DNA from: Hyphomicrobiales bacterium
GTDB taxonomy: Bacteria > Pseudomonadota > Alphaproteobacteria > Rhizobiales > NORP267
Direction: 5' to 3'
Length of the DNA stretch: 60,275 bases
Assembly: GCA_021775855.1 (NCBI GenBank)
Contig: JAJFGZ010000042.1
Coordinates: forward strand, 1-60,275
Shown: positions 42,619 to 51,172 of the stretch, in pieces
Numbering within the stretch: position 1 is the stretch's first letter
Layout of the letters: the number at the start of each line of letters is the position of its first letter
The notes under the pieces: generated by a model
What the model saw: only the letters and a program-made list of their open reading frames with translations
The model's database searches: none
Told to the model about the DNA's origin: nothing
Translations under genes and position numbers: made by a program

Positions 42619-43188
42619 TCAGGCGGCGGCGCTTGCGTCGCCGTCGGTCTGAGTCGCGCGGGCGCGTTTTGGGCTGTTGATCAGGATGTCCTCGATGATC
42701 GAGATGACCTCCGTGTTGCTCAGCTTGCGGACCGCGCAAACTTCCCGCGCCATGCGATCGAGCGCTGCTTCGTAAAGCTGGCGTTCGGAGTAGGACTGTT
42801 CCGGCTGCGTGTCCATCCGATGAAGGTCGCGGACAACTTCGGCGATCGAGATTAGATCGCCCGAATTGATCTTGGCTTCGTATTCCTGGGCGCGGCGGCT
42901 CCACATGGTGCGTTTGACCCTGGCACGGCCCTTCAGGGTATCGAGGCCTTTGTCCACCAGAGCAGGTTCAGACAATTTGCGCATCCCGACGCTCTTTGCC
43001 TTATTGGTGGGGACCCTGAGGGTCATCTTGTCCTGTTCAAACTGGATCACAAAAAGCTCAAGCGTGGCGCCGGCAATCTCCTGTTCTTCGATTTCGGTTA
43101 TCTGGCCAACGCCATGGGTCGGATAAACGATGAATTCCTTGGTACGAAAGCCTTGCCGTTGGATGGGTTTTTTGGTCTTGGTGGTCAT
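42619..43188 (-). CDS. carD: CarD-family transcriptional regulator
   Basis: This 189-residue protein begins with a basic tail and then FIVYPTHGVGQITEIEEQEIAG, the RNA-polymerase-interacting CarD/TRCF-like domain. A helical DNA-binding C-terminal domain follows (TMWSRRAQEYEAKINSGD and IAEVVRDLHR). CarD binds the RNA polymerase beta subunit and stabilises open promoter complexes, affecting rRNA and many other promoters. The start is ATG 43188 with AGGAGA upstream; the frame remains open to 43317. In alphaproteobacteria it commonly lies beside fdxA, as here. Confidence 0.95.
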   Translation of the reverse strand: MTTKTKKPIQRQGFRTKEFIVYPTHGVGQITEIEEQEIAGATLELFVIQFEQDKMTLRVPTNKAKSVGMRKLSEPALVDKGLDTLKGRARVKRTMWSRRAQEYEAKINSGDLISIAEVVRDLHRMDTQPEQSYSERQLYEAALDRMAREVCAVRKLSNTEVISIIEDILINSPKRARATQTDGDASAAA

Positions 43189-43550
43189 GTTTGACTGTAT
43201 CTCCTGCATGCCGGATTGCGCGAACCGGTCATCCCATCCCCGAGATGCAGATCCACAAATCAATAACTGAAACGCCGCAAACGAATTTGCACGGATAGAT
43301 CCAGAGAGAAAATCCAAGTCCGGACAGGCTTATCGCCAAACCCGGTCAATTCACCGCCGCTGGTGAAAATTCGTGTTGTTTATAAATGGTTCGACGCTTC
43401 TCGGATTTCAACCTGTTAAAAAGACCGTATCACAAAATGACCGCCGTTTGAAGGGCAGGGCCAGCAGAAGGTTAAAATTAGTGAGTTAAGGCAACGATTT
43501 CCCGCGCTGCACAACGGGAATTTCGAAGTTCAAGAGCGGTTGCCCGAGCG
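43189..43550. other. 362-bp intergenic region upstream of carD
   Basis: This lies between carD and fdxA, both read leftward, and presumably contains the carD promoter and leader. Short open frames here (for example at 43478-43672) lack protein character. I see no clear hairpin or repeat. Confidence 0.4.
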
Positions 43551-43886
43551 TCAATCGCCTTCACCAGGATTTTCGGAAAAATACTTTTCGAATTTGCCTT
43601 CTTCGCCGTCAAATTTCTCGGCGTCCGGCAGGGGATCCCGTTTACCTGTAATATTGGGCCAGGTTTCCGCAAAATCCGTGTTGATTTTCAGAAAAGAATC
43701 CAGCCCTGGTTCCGTGTCCGGCTTGATGGCGTCGGCCGGGCATTCCGGCTCGCATACACCGCAATCGATACACTCGTCCGGGTGGATGACCAGCATATTC
43801 TCGCCTTCATAAAAACAGTCGACCGGGCAAACTTCCACACAGTCGGTGTATTTGCATTTGATGCAATTGTCCGTGACGATATAGGT
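43551..43886 (-). CDS. fdxA: 7Fe ferredoxin FdxA
   Basis: This 111-residue soluble ferredoxin has cysteines at 9, 17, 21, 40, 43, 46 and 50, the pattern for one [3Fe-4S] (C9, C17, C50) and one [4Fe-4S] cluster (C21, C40, C43, C46). C12 and C25 are additional. The start [17 protein letters not shown] is typical of FdxA, and the acidic C-terminal tail is also a family feature. ATG 43886 has GGAGA upstream. It is an electron carrier; its partner is unknown. It sits between carD and the S4 protein gene. Confidence 0.96.
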   Translation of the reverse strand, partial: TYIVTDNCIKCKYTDCVEVCPVDCFYEGENMLVIHPDECIDCGVCEPECPADAIKPDTEPGLDSFLKINTDFAETWPNITGKRDPLPDAEKFDGEEGKFEKYFSENPGEGD

Positions 43887-44002
43887 CATCGATAGTCTCC
43901 AGGTGCCCAACAGGGATCAAATAAATTCAACCCGAATTTTTGCTATACCAAACAGCGGCTGCTTTCAACCGGGCATGGCAGAACAATTCCTGTCATGCAG
44001 AA

Positions 44003-44425
44003 TTAGCAGTTCCGGTTTCGCAACCGCTCGGTCATTCGCCGTTCGCGTTTGCTGGGGCGGCCGGAGCCCGCTTCGCGCCGGGCCTGGACGATTTGAGGGC
44101 CGAAACGCCCGTCTTTTGTGTCGGTCGAAGCCTGCGCGACCGGGACCGGCGTTAGATCCTCGTAGAGCAGTTCGACTTCGGATGCGGGGAGCCGCCGGTT
44201 CGCAAAGCCTGTAATTTTAAGAGTTCGGATCAAACGGCCTTGGGGCGCAGTCACGATATTTCCAAGGCGGGCGGTCTGGCTGGCACGGTTGATGCGCTTG
44301 CGGTCGATGCGGACTTTACCTGAATTGACCAGATTGGATGCCAGAGTGCGGGTGCGCACTATGCGGGCATGCCACAGCCATTTGTCGATCCGCTGGCGCT
44401 CCAGATCAGAATCGATCCAGTCCAT
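44003..44425 (-). CDS. S4-domain RNA-binding protein (Hsp15-like)
   Basis: This 140-residue protein has an N-terminal S4 domain (QRIDKWLWHARIVRTRTLASNLVNSGKVRIDRKRI) and a basic C-terminal tail (GRPSKRERRMTERLRNRN). This matches Hsp15/HslR, which binds stalled 50S subunits carrying a nascent chain. ATG 44425 follows the helicase stop by 1 nt, with AAAGGA just upstream, so the two genes are tightly coupled. Confidence 0.9.
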   Translation of the reverse strand: MDWIDSDLERQRIDKWLWHARIVRTRTLASNLVNSGKVRIDRKRINRASQTARLGNIVTAPQGRLIRTLKITGFANRRLPASEVELLYEDLTPVPVAQASTDTKDGRFGPQIVQARREAGSGRPSKRERRMTERLRNRNC

Positions 44426-44426
44426 G

Positions 44427-47300
44427 TCAGTCCTTTTTTGCGTCTGGTTGATTGCCATTGGGCCGGGATTTCTCCAGATCCTTTTTCAGGCCGGCTAGGG
44501 CAGCGAAAGGCGAGTTGGGGTCTGGTTTGGCCGCCGCCCGGGTTTGGGCCGGTTTGCCGGGTTTTGCCGGCTTGCCTTTTGCCGCGTTGCGATCCGGTCC
44601 GCGCCGCGTTTTATTGGCGTCTTGACTGTTGCCGGATTTCTTTGATTGTCCCCGGTTGCGGTTCGGACGAGCGACGCGCCACACGGTGAGGGTTGCCGGT
44701 GGCTGAGACTTGGGGTCGTCATCCAGGGTCGCGTCGGCCTCCACTGGCTGGGTAGCGTCGGTTGGTTGCTCCGGTGCGGTTTCGGCCGCAACTGGTTCCG
44801 TTTCAACTGGCTTTTCAACTGATGCTTCGGGCGCCGTGATTGTTTCGCCGTGGAACCCAAGGGCGCGCAGCAGGGAGGACAATTCCTCCGCGCCGGCGCC
44901 GATCAGGGACATCATGCGCGGTGTCGAGACGAACTTGCCTTTTGCGTGCCAGCCTTCGGGCGCCGTGGTGTCATCGCTTGCAGGTCGCCATGACAGGATC
45001 TCGCGCACCTCGTCGGCCAGGCGCTCGAGCATATCGATGCGCACCGCGCGCCCGGAATACACGTGATAGCCGATACTTTGGTAATAGCCGTCGGGGACAT
45101 CTTTTTCAGTCGCCAGCGACATCAGCCCCTGGGATGCAGGGCGCGGCAACAGGCCGAGGGTTTGGTCACCGCCACCGGTCTTGAAGTGCCACAAGAGGCG
45201 TATCATGTCCGCGCCGGCCGGTTTCAGGAGCGCCGGAACATAGATTGCGTGGGCGCCGAACCGGACGCCAAAAGAGCGTAATGCGGCCCGGTCTTCCTTG
45301 GAGAGGTTACGCACATCGTCAGAAATTGTTTTGCGTTGGATTGATCCGAAACTTTCGGCGAGCCGAAATGCGATGCCCCGGGAAATCCCGGCCAAGTCTT
45401 TTGCCTCGGCAAGGGCCAGCAGCGATCCGATCCGGGTTTCAAGCTGGGCGTTGAGCCAGGATTCCAGGCGCTCGATAATCCGTTCGCGGTCATCGGCCTG
45501 GAGTTGCTCGGCAAGGGCCAACTGGACGCGTGGCCGCAAGTTGTTTTCCGATGCTGTCAACCTGGCGACTTCGTCGCCGCGCCAGGTAATCCCGCCATTG
45601 TCAGCTAGCGTGATGTCTTTATCGTCGGCCCCGGCCAGGCTGCCCGCCCGGGTCGCGATCTCGGTCGCCAGCGCCTTCAGGGCCGCTGCCCGTAATGCCT
45701 TGCCTTCGGTGCCACCGGCCTCCAAATCCGGGGAAAAGACGAATCCCTTCAGTCGGCCGACAAAATGCTTCTCGACAAAGACATCGCCGTCATCGCCGAT
45801 CGTCATTTCTAGCTCGGAATTGTCGCGCAGCCGGCGCATCAAAATGCTGGTCCTGCGGTCGACAAATCGCTGCGTGAGCCGCTCGTGCAATGCATCCGAA
45901 AGCCTGTCTTCAATTGCCCGTGTCCGGTTCTGCCAATCTTCTGGATCGGTGAGCCAGTCGGGACGATTGGCCACAAAGGTCCAAGTCCGGATATGCGATA
46001 TCCGGTTCGAAAGCGTATCGATATCACCATCGGTACGATCTGCAAATGCCACCTGCTTGGCAAACCAGTCGTCGGGTATCCGCCCGCCGTCCACCAGATG
46101 CTGGAACAGGCTGGTCACGATATCGGCATGGTGGGCCGGTGCGATCTTGCGGTAATCGGGCAATTGACAGGTATCCCAGAGCAGGGAAACCTCGTCTGGC
46201 CCGGATACCAATTTTGCGACATCTGCGTCGCGGGCGGCAAAATCAAGTACCATTTCGTCGGACGCTGTCGGGGCGCGGGACAATCCGGGCTCACTCGGCG
46301 TTTGCGCCAAACTTTCTTTCAAGGAGGCGAGCGATGCGAATTGCAGCCGAGGGTTGCGCCATTGCAGGATTTTCAATGGATCAAAATTATGCCCCTCGAG
46401 CCGCTCGACAAATCCTGCGTCGAACGGGTCGAGCGACCCGGTGACACCGAAGGAGCCGTCTTTCAGGTGGCGCCCGGCGCGGCCGGCGATTTGCGCCATC
46501 TCGGCGGGGTTCAGCATCCGGAACTGGTGGCCGTCGAATTTGCGGAACGCGGCGAACGCCACATGGTCGATATCAAGATTGAGGCCCATACCGATGGCGT
46601 CCGTCGCCACCAGATGGTCGACCTCGCCGTCCTGGTACATGGCGACCTGGGCGTTGCGGGTGCGTGGGCTCAAAGCGCCGAGCACCACTGCCGCACCGCC
46701 ACGCTGGCTGCGGATCAGCTCGGCGATTGTATACACTTCGGCGGCCGAAAAAGCGATGATCGCGGTGCGCCGGGGGAGACGTGAAATTTTGGTCTGGCCG
46801 GCATAAGTCAGTTGCGACAGGCGCGGGCGGGCGAGGATGTTCACGCCGGGCAGCAGCTTCTCGATCAGCGGGCGGATCGTGGCAGCACCCAGAATGAGCG
46901 TCTCGTTGACGGCGCGGCGGAACAGGATGCGGTCGGTGAAAACATGCCCCCGGTCAAAATCGGCGGCGAGCTGGACCTCGTCGATGGCGAGGAAATCCAC
47001 GTCAACATCGAGCGGCATGGCCTCCACAGTGCAGACAAAATATTTGGCCCCGGCCGGCTTGATTTTTTCCTCGCCCGTGATCAGAGCGACTTTGTCTTCG
47101 CCGATGCGGGCCGTGATCCGGTTATAGACCTCGCGCGCCAGCAGACGCAGCGGCAGGCCGATCATGCCTGATTTATGGCCCAGCATACGCTCGATCGCCA
47201 GGTGCGTCTTGCCGGTATTGGTCGGTCCTAGAATGGCCGTGACGGTGCGCGCCCGGGCGCTCGGGGGAAGCAGGAAATCTTCGTTTGTCAGGGTGTGCAT
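44427..47300 (-). CDS. SUV3-like superfamily 2 RNA helicase
   Basis: This 957-residue helicase has Walker A GPTNTGKTH near residue 25, the DEAD-like box AIDEVQLA near 107, and motif VI IAGRAGRHLKDG in the second RecA domain. The conserved C-terminal helical region of mitochondrial Suv3-type helicases follows. The last ~160 residues are a low-complexity, Lys/Arg/Pro/Ala-rich tail (KPAKPGKPAQTRAAAKPDPN), probably RNA-binding. The family is linked to RNA turnover. The downstream S4 protein gene is coupled. ATG 47300 is the start. Confidence 0.93.
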   Translation of the reverse strand: MHTLTNEDFLLPPSARARTVTAILGPTNTGKTHLAIERMLGHKSGMIGLPLRLLAREVYNRITARIGEDKVALITGEEKIKPAGAKYFVCTVEAMPLDVDVDFLAIDEVQLAADFDRGHVFTDRILFRRAVNETLILGAATIRPLIEKLLPGVNILARPRLSQLTYAGQTKISRLPRRTAIIAFSAAEVYTIAELIRSQRGGAAVVLGALSPRTRNAQVAMYQDGEVDHLVATDAIGMGLNLDIDHVAFAAFRKFDGHQFRMLNPAEMAQIAGRAGRHLKDGSFGVTGSLDPFDAGFVERLEGHNFDPLKILQWRNPRLQFASLASLKESLAQTPSEPGLSRAPTASDEMVLDFAARDADVAKLVSGPDEVSLLWDTCQLPDYRKIAPAHHADIVTSLFQHLVDGGRIPDDWFAKQVAFADRTDGDIDTLSNRISHIRTWTFVANRPDWLTDPEDWQNRTRAIEDRLSDALHERLTQRFVDRRTSILMRRLRDNSELEMTIGDDGDVFVEKHFVGRLKGFVFSPDLEAGGTEGKALRAAALKALATEIATRAGSLAGADDKDITLADNGGITWRGDEVARLTASENNLRPRVQLALAEQLQADDRERIIERLESWLNAQLETRIGSLLALAEAKDLAGISRGIAFRLAESFGSIQRKTISDDVRNLSKEDRAALRSFGVRFGAHAIYVPALLKPAGADMIRLLWHFKTGGGDQTLGLLPRPASQGLMSLATEKDVPDGYYQSIGYHVYSGRAVRIDMLERLADEVREILSWRPASDDTTAPEGWHAKGKFVSTPRMMSLIGAGAEELSSLLRALGFHGETITAPEASVEKPVETEPVAAETAPEQPTDATQPVEADATLDDDPKSQPPATLTVWRVARPNRNRGQSKKSGNSQDANKTRRGPDRNAAKGKPAKPGKPAQTRAAAKPDPNSPFAALAGLKKDLEKSRPNGNQPDAKKD

Positions 47301-47789
47301 TAACCGGGGTTCCGGGCGAAATGTATCGATTCAGAACAGGGTTATAGCGGTCTCGTCAGGAAATGGAACCAATACCGAACAAAACCCGCCCGAATCGCTG
47401 ACTGACGATTTTTCATGTGAAACACACACTATATCTTGCGGTGCATATGTCACACGCCACAATTCCGGATCGGATTTGTCCGGTTCGTTGGGGTGCAAAA
47501 ATTTATGACAGGTTAAAACCCCGCTCCCGGGGTATCGAAAAGTTACAGGCCATGGAGCGGTGCACCCATAGCTCCCGGCGCTGAAAATAACAAAAAAACC
47601 AAACGTAGAACGAAACCAGCCCGAATCAGCGACTGGACTTTTTGATTAATCTTCAGCCAGGCCAATGTATGATCGATGGCGAATGAGATTTGAACGATTG
47701 TGTGAACAATTGCGTTGGCGTTACACTCAATACGAATTCAAGATTTTTTGTTGTTCTCCTGACAAAGTCGGATTGGGCGAAACGAGACA
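47301..47789. other. 489-bp intergenic region with an imperfect direct repeat and hairpins
   Basis: This separates the divergent helicase and CDF genes. It holds a direct repeat of about 30 bp, at 47377-47406 and 47608-47638, whose shared core is GAAC(A/G)AAACC(C/A)GCCCGAATC. Between the copies are two perfect hairpins: CCGGA/TCCGG at 47465-47483 and ACCCCG/CGGGGT with a 4-nt loop at 47518-47533. No protein-like frame was found. It may hold two promoters with operators, or a small RNA; neither can be shown from sequence. Confidence 0.5.
47377..47638 (+). repeat. Imperfect direct repeat pair (~30 bp each, 231 bp apart)
   Basis: Copies at 47377-47406 and 47608-47638. The first 19 bases agree except at two positions, and both continue with a GACTG-containing end. 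The spacing and position in a promoter-bearing gap suggest binding sites for one regulator or remnants of a duplication. Confidence 0.6.
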
Positions 47790-48728
47790 ATGGCGCGCGT
47801 AAAAAACAAGGGTGGCGGACATTCCGGGCATGCCATGCCGGCAGGAAATGTCCGGGCATTGAAAATTTCCGGCTGGCTGACCGGAATCTATTTCATTGTT
47901 GAACTTAGCATCGGTATTTGGAGCGGGTCAGTCGCGGTTATCTCTGACGCCTTCCATACCTTTTCCGCCGTTGGGGGTGTTTTGATTGCCCTGGTCGCGG
48001 GGCATTTTGCGACGCGGCCTGCATCCCAATATGCCACGTTCGGCCTGATCCGTTCGGAAATTATGGGCGCACTGATGAACGGTGTATTCCTTCTGTTGAT
48101 GGCCATCTATGTTTTGTGGATGGGCTATCAAAGATTGATGGCGCCGATTGAAGTACCGGCAGGCCCGATGCTGCTCGCGGCAGGCGGGGGGTTGATCACG
48201 GAGGTGATTTCGCTGTGGCTGCTTTTTGGCAGCGACAAAGACAATCTCAATATGCAGGGCGCGATCTGGCACGTCATCCAGACTTTTGTCGGCAGCATCA
48301 TCATCGTCGTCGCGGCGGTGGTGATATATTTCACCGGCTTTTATCAGATCGACCCGATTCTGGGCATGGTGTTCGGACTGGTTCTGCTATGGGCGTCGTG
48401 GCGTATCATCAAAGAGGCGACGCGTATTCTGCTGCAAGCCGTCCCCGAAGATTTTGATATGCAGGACATGATTTCGGCAATCGAGAAACTTGATCCTGTG
48501 GAAGACGTCCATCATGCCCATGTCTGGGCGCTCACGTCTGGAAAGAACATTGTTTCCATGCATGTGCGCGTCGCAAAAATGTCGGTCCAGGAAGATCTTC
48601 TTAAAGAAATCCATGCCCTTCTGAAATCTGATTTCGAGACCTATTTTTCAACCATTCAGATCGAAACCACCTGCCCAGAAGGCGACGCTGCCTCTGATAT
48701 CGAGATGAAGTTGCATGCCGGACACTAG
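47790..48728 (+). CDS. Cation diffusion facilitator family protein with non-canonical metal site
   Basis: This 312-residue protein has six membrane helices and a C-terminal cytoplasmic ferredoxin-like domain, the CDF (ZitB/CzcD) layout. In helix 2 the motif is D53-A-F-H56-T-F-S-A60, where CDF zinc exporters have a second Asp at position 60. In helix 5 it is H161-V-I-Q-T165, where the family has HxxxD. So both Asp of the transport site are replaced while both His are kept. The rest (MQGAIWHV, AVPEDFDMQDM, DVHHAHVWALTSG) is well conserved. It may move a different ion, or act as a sensor. ATG 47790 is the start; an upstream frame has no support. Confidence 0.88.
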   Translation: MARVKNKGGGHSGHAMPAGNVRALKISGWLTGIYFIVELSIGIWSGSVAVISDAFHTFSAVGGVLIALVAGHFATRPASQYATFGLIRSEIMGALMNGVFLLLMAIYVLWMGYQRLMAPIEVPAGPMLLAAGGGLITEVISLWLLFGSDKDNLNMQGAIWHVIQTFVGSIIIVVAAVVIYFTGFYQIDPILGMVFGLVLLWASWRIIKEATRILLQAVPEDFDMQDMISAIEKLDPVEDVHHAHVWALTSGKNIVSMHVRVAKMSVQEDLLKEIHALLKSDFETYFSTIQIETTCPEGDAASDIEMKLHAGH

Positions 48729-49071
48729 TGATGGAACGCGCTCCAGCCTGTTGGGGCCTATCGTCTGTCTCGTTTTTGCGTGGGGCATTGTTCTGGTGTC
48801 GTTTGCAATCGAGTTCGAGACCGGCGGAAACTGGCTTGCGCGTTCGGGTTCTCTAATGGTGCTGTTTTCGGTAATTGCAGGGTATATTTTATTGGGTGAT
48901 CGGGACAAATATCATAGTGAAACCCTGAAGCGGCACTGGGGAGAAAGGACCGTTGATTTTTCGAAAATACATCCGTCACCGCTGCACCGAAAGCTCGAGT
49001 CTGTTTCGCATCTAACAGTTGTCATTGGCACTGTCATTTGGGGTTATGGAGATCTGTTGCTTGCACGGTGA
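48715..49071 (+). CDS. Small membrane protein overlapping the CDF gene
   Basis: This 118-residue protein has three hydrophobic segments (about 12-32, 44-61 and 98-115) and a basic, His-rich middle (YHSETLKRHWGERTVDFSKIHPSPLHRK). Its ATG lies inside the last codons of the CDF gene (14-nt overlap), so translation is coupled and the two may work together. I do not recognise a family. It ends 29 bp before the convergent DUF3108 gene. Confidence 0.75.
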   Translation: MPDTSDGTRSSLLGPIVCLVFAWGIVLVSFAIEFETGGNWLARSGSLMVLFSVIAGYILLGDRDKYHSETLKRHWGERTVDFSKIHPSPLHRKLESVSHLTVVIGTVIWGYGDLLLAR

Positions 49072-49100
49072 TGCGAGTGATGCCCGGGTCACCGGCGCGT

Positions 49101-49976
49101 TCACTGGCTGGCCGCCGCTTGCTGGGCAAAGCCAGTTAGGTCCAGCGTGTTTGCCTTGAAAATTGCACGACCATAGGGCGTCGGGAAGATGCCACGGATG
49201 GGCAACAGGACGTCTGCGGCATAGATCGGCATGAGCCAGATTTCGACACCCTCGTGGTTGGCCCAATAGAACATATCGCTATCGTCTTTGGTATTGTGGC
49301 CGACGATGGGGCGGTATTTGAAACTGCATACATAGACTGGCACCGACTGGCCGGGACTCTCAAATGACGGTTGGGATATGGTCCTGATATAGCCCATCGT
49401 GAGTTCGTATCGGCGGAGCCCGTCGAACACTTCGTTCGCACGGTTGCAGGCTTGCGTCCCGTCCGCCGAATTTTCGCCGAGCGGGAAGAGGAAGGCGCTG
49501 ACCGGGTCGGTTACGTTCAAATAATGCTCCGGGCGCAACGATTCGCGCCAGATCGAAAGGCCCCTGGGCGGGTCGACCGAAACGTTGGTGGCGTTTCCCT
49601 CGCTGAAATTGAAATTGATCTGGCGGTCACTCCTGGCGATTTCGTAGTCCAGGGCATAGCGGTTTGGAAGTGGTTCACCTGTCGCAATTGAACCGATACT
49701 TGTCGTCACCCCTTTGAACCGTGCAATCCTGCCCACCGATGACGATCTGGCTGAGACGTCGACCCGGTATTGGTCACCGCTAAATTCGCCTTCCAGAACG
49801 ATCCTTGCGAACCGCAACCGCGCGACGTTGAGCTGATAGGTGATGCGAATTTTACCCTGAGATGAGGATTGTGGGATTGCCGGTTGCGGCAATATCAACG
49901 CGAACAGGGCGACAATCAGGGGGATGGATTTTTTCGCGAGATGCATGGTGTAAGGGGTATTGGCTGGTTTGGGCAT
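49101..49976 (-). CDS. DUF3108 domain protein, exported
   Basis: This protein of about 291 residues has a signal peptide (LAKKSIPLIVALFALILPQPAIPQ, ending near residue 36). A DUF3108 domain follows, with beta-rich sequence such as GKIRITYQLNVARLRFARIVLEGEFSGDQYRVDVSARSSS and a C-terminal segment with VPVYVCSFKYRPIVGH. The family is periplasmic or outer-membrane associated, with unknown role. The start could be ATG 49976, 49946 or 50000; none has a strong ribosome site. It is divergent from rpmB, a pairing common in alphaproteobacteria. Confidence 0.82.
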   Translation of the reverse strand: MPKPANTPYTMHLAKKSIPLIVALFALILPQPAIPQSSSQGKIRITYQLNVARLRFARIVLEGEFSGDQYRVDVSARSSSVGRIARFKGVTTSIGSIATGEPLPNRYALDYEIARSDRQINFNFSEGNATNVSVDPPRGLSIWRESLRPEHYLNVTDPVSAFLFPLGENSADGTQACNRANEVFDGLRRYELTMGYIRTISQPSFESPGQSVPVYVCSFKYRPIVGHNTKDDSDMFYWANHEGVEIWLMPIYAADVLLPIRGIFPTPYGRAIFKANTLDLTGFAQQAAASQ

Positions 49977-50130
49977 GATGGTTTTTACGCTCAGTTGCAT
50001 GGTTTTTGCGAATCTGCCCCGAATACGCCCCGCACCCGAACAACCCGACTGATAATGACCTAATATGACCGGTTCATGGCTGGGTACGGGGCATTGCCGC
50101 TTTTTGGCCGGACTCATTACATGTGCCCGC

Positions 50131-50160
50131 TTGACAATTTCACGGTTAGGCTTCTATATC
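50131..50160 (+). promoter_or_regulatory. Putative sigma-70-type promoter of rpmB
   Basis: TTGACA at 50131-50136 and TATATC at 50155-50160 with an 18-bp spacer lie about 78 bp before the rpmB ATG, on the same strand. The -35 box is a perfect consensus and the -10 matches at four of six positions. Confidence 0.6.
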
Positions 50161-50237
50161 CCGCGAAATTCAATTCATCCGAACAATCCAGCCAGGCACG
50201 TCAGGTGCCGGTTGCAGAGCAGTTAAGGAATTCAGCG

Positions 50238-50522
50238 ATGTCGCGGCGTTGCGAGCTAACGGGAAAATCGGTCATGACCGGCAACAATGTCAGTCATGCA
50301 AAAAACAGATCTCGGCGGCGGTTCCTGCCAAACCTTTGTCAGGTCTCGCTCCAGAGCGAGGTCCTTGGACGCCAGGTACGGTTCCGGATTTCCGCCAACG
50401 CGCTCCGCTCGGTCGAGCATCGCGGTGGGTTGGACGCGTTTTTGATGAAAGCAAAGAAGGCCGAATTGTCGGCCAATGCCCTGCGCATCAAGCGTCTGGT
50501 TGAGAAAGCACAAACGGCCTGA
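50238..50522 (+). CDS. rpmB: Ribosomal protein L28
   Basis: This 94-residue basic protein starts with [27 protein letters not shown], the L28 signature, and continues with [40 protein letters not shown]. It is part of the 50S subunit. The open frame extends upstream to 50076, but ATG 50238, preceded by TTAAGGAA, is the correct start for the family. C5 is present while the paired zinc-site cysteines of C+ forms are missing. Confidence 0.97.
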   Translation: MSRRCELTGKSVMTGNNVSHAKNRSRRRFLPNLCQVSLQSEVLGRQVRFRISANALRSVEHRGGLDAFLMKAKKAELSANALRIKRLVEKAQTA

Positions 50523-50560
50523 TCCTTAGGGTGGCCTTCTTGCTCGGGACCTGAACCATC

Positions 50561-51172
50561 ATGTCTCAGATAAAATATCCAATAAGACCCCGGCAGTTGG
50601 TGCTGCCAGTCGCCGCGATGTGCGTGATCATTGTTGCGTCGAATATTCTTGTGCAATATCCATTCACCCCACTTGGCCTGGCGAATTACCTCACCTGGGG
50701 GGCGTTCAGCTATCCGATTGCTTTTTTGGTCACGGATCTCACGAACCGCCGGTTTGGCGCGCGCCGGACCAGGATGGTGGTCGGTGCCGGGTTTGTGGTT
50801 GCGGTTATACTGAGTGTTTATTTTGCGACGCCGCGGATCGCGCTCGCGTCGGGGACAGCGTTCCTCGTATCGCAGTTGCTCGACGTTCAGGTGTTTGACC
50901 GCCTGCGCCATTCGCCCCGCTGGTGGAGGGCGCCGTTATTCTCGTCGCTTGTCGGATCGGCGATCGATACTGGACTGTTTTTTTCACTCGCCTTTTGGGG
51001 CGGCGGCATGCCGGTCGCGGACTATTTTTTTGCCGAACTGCAATTCACCGCCCCCATCTGGGTTGCCTGGGCAATCAGCGATTTTTTCGTGAAAGTCTTG
51101 ATGGGGCTTTTGATGCTGATCCCCTACCGCGCGATGCGCGGGATAGTCCCCGCCCCTGCGGCATCAGCGTAA
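50561..51172 (+). CDS. yhhQ: Queuosine precursor transporter (YhhQ/VUT family)
   Basis: This 203-residue membrane protein has six helices and the family pattern AMCVIIVASNILVQYPF, WGAFSYPIAFLVTDLTNRRFGA and FLVSQLLDVQVFDRLR. The last matches the SQxxDxxxF motif of VUT-family transporters. It imports queuosine precursors (preQ0/preQ1) for tRNA modification. It lies 38 bp after rpmB and overlaps the convergent esterase-like gene by 9 bp. The gluQ gene elsewhere in the window acts on the same modified nucleoside. Confidence 0.92.
   Translation: MSQIKYPIRPRQLVLPVAAMCVIIVASNILVQYPFTPLGLANYLTWGAFSYPIAFLVTDLTNRRFGARRTRMVVGAGFVVAVILSVYFATPRIALASGTAFLVSQLLDVQVFDRLRHSPRWWRAPLFSSLVGSAIDTGLFFSLAFWGGGMPVADYFFAELQFTAPIWVAWAISDFFVKVLMGLLMLIPYRAMRGIVPAPAASA

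Noticed and set aside
47653..47859. 68-codon minus-strand frame in the helicase/CDF gap
   Set aside because: It overlaps the start of the CDF gene, has no ribosome site and shows no protein-like pattern.
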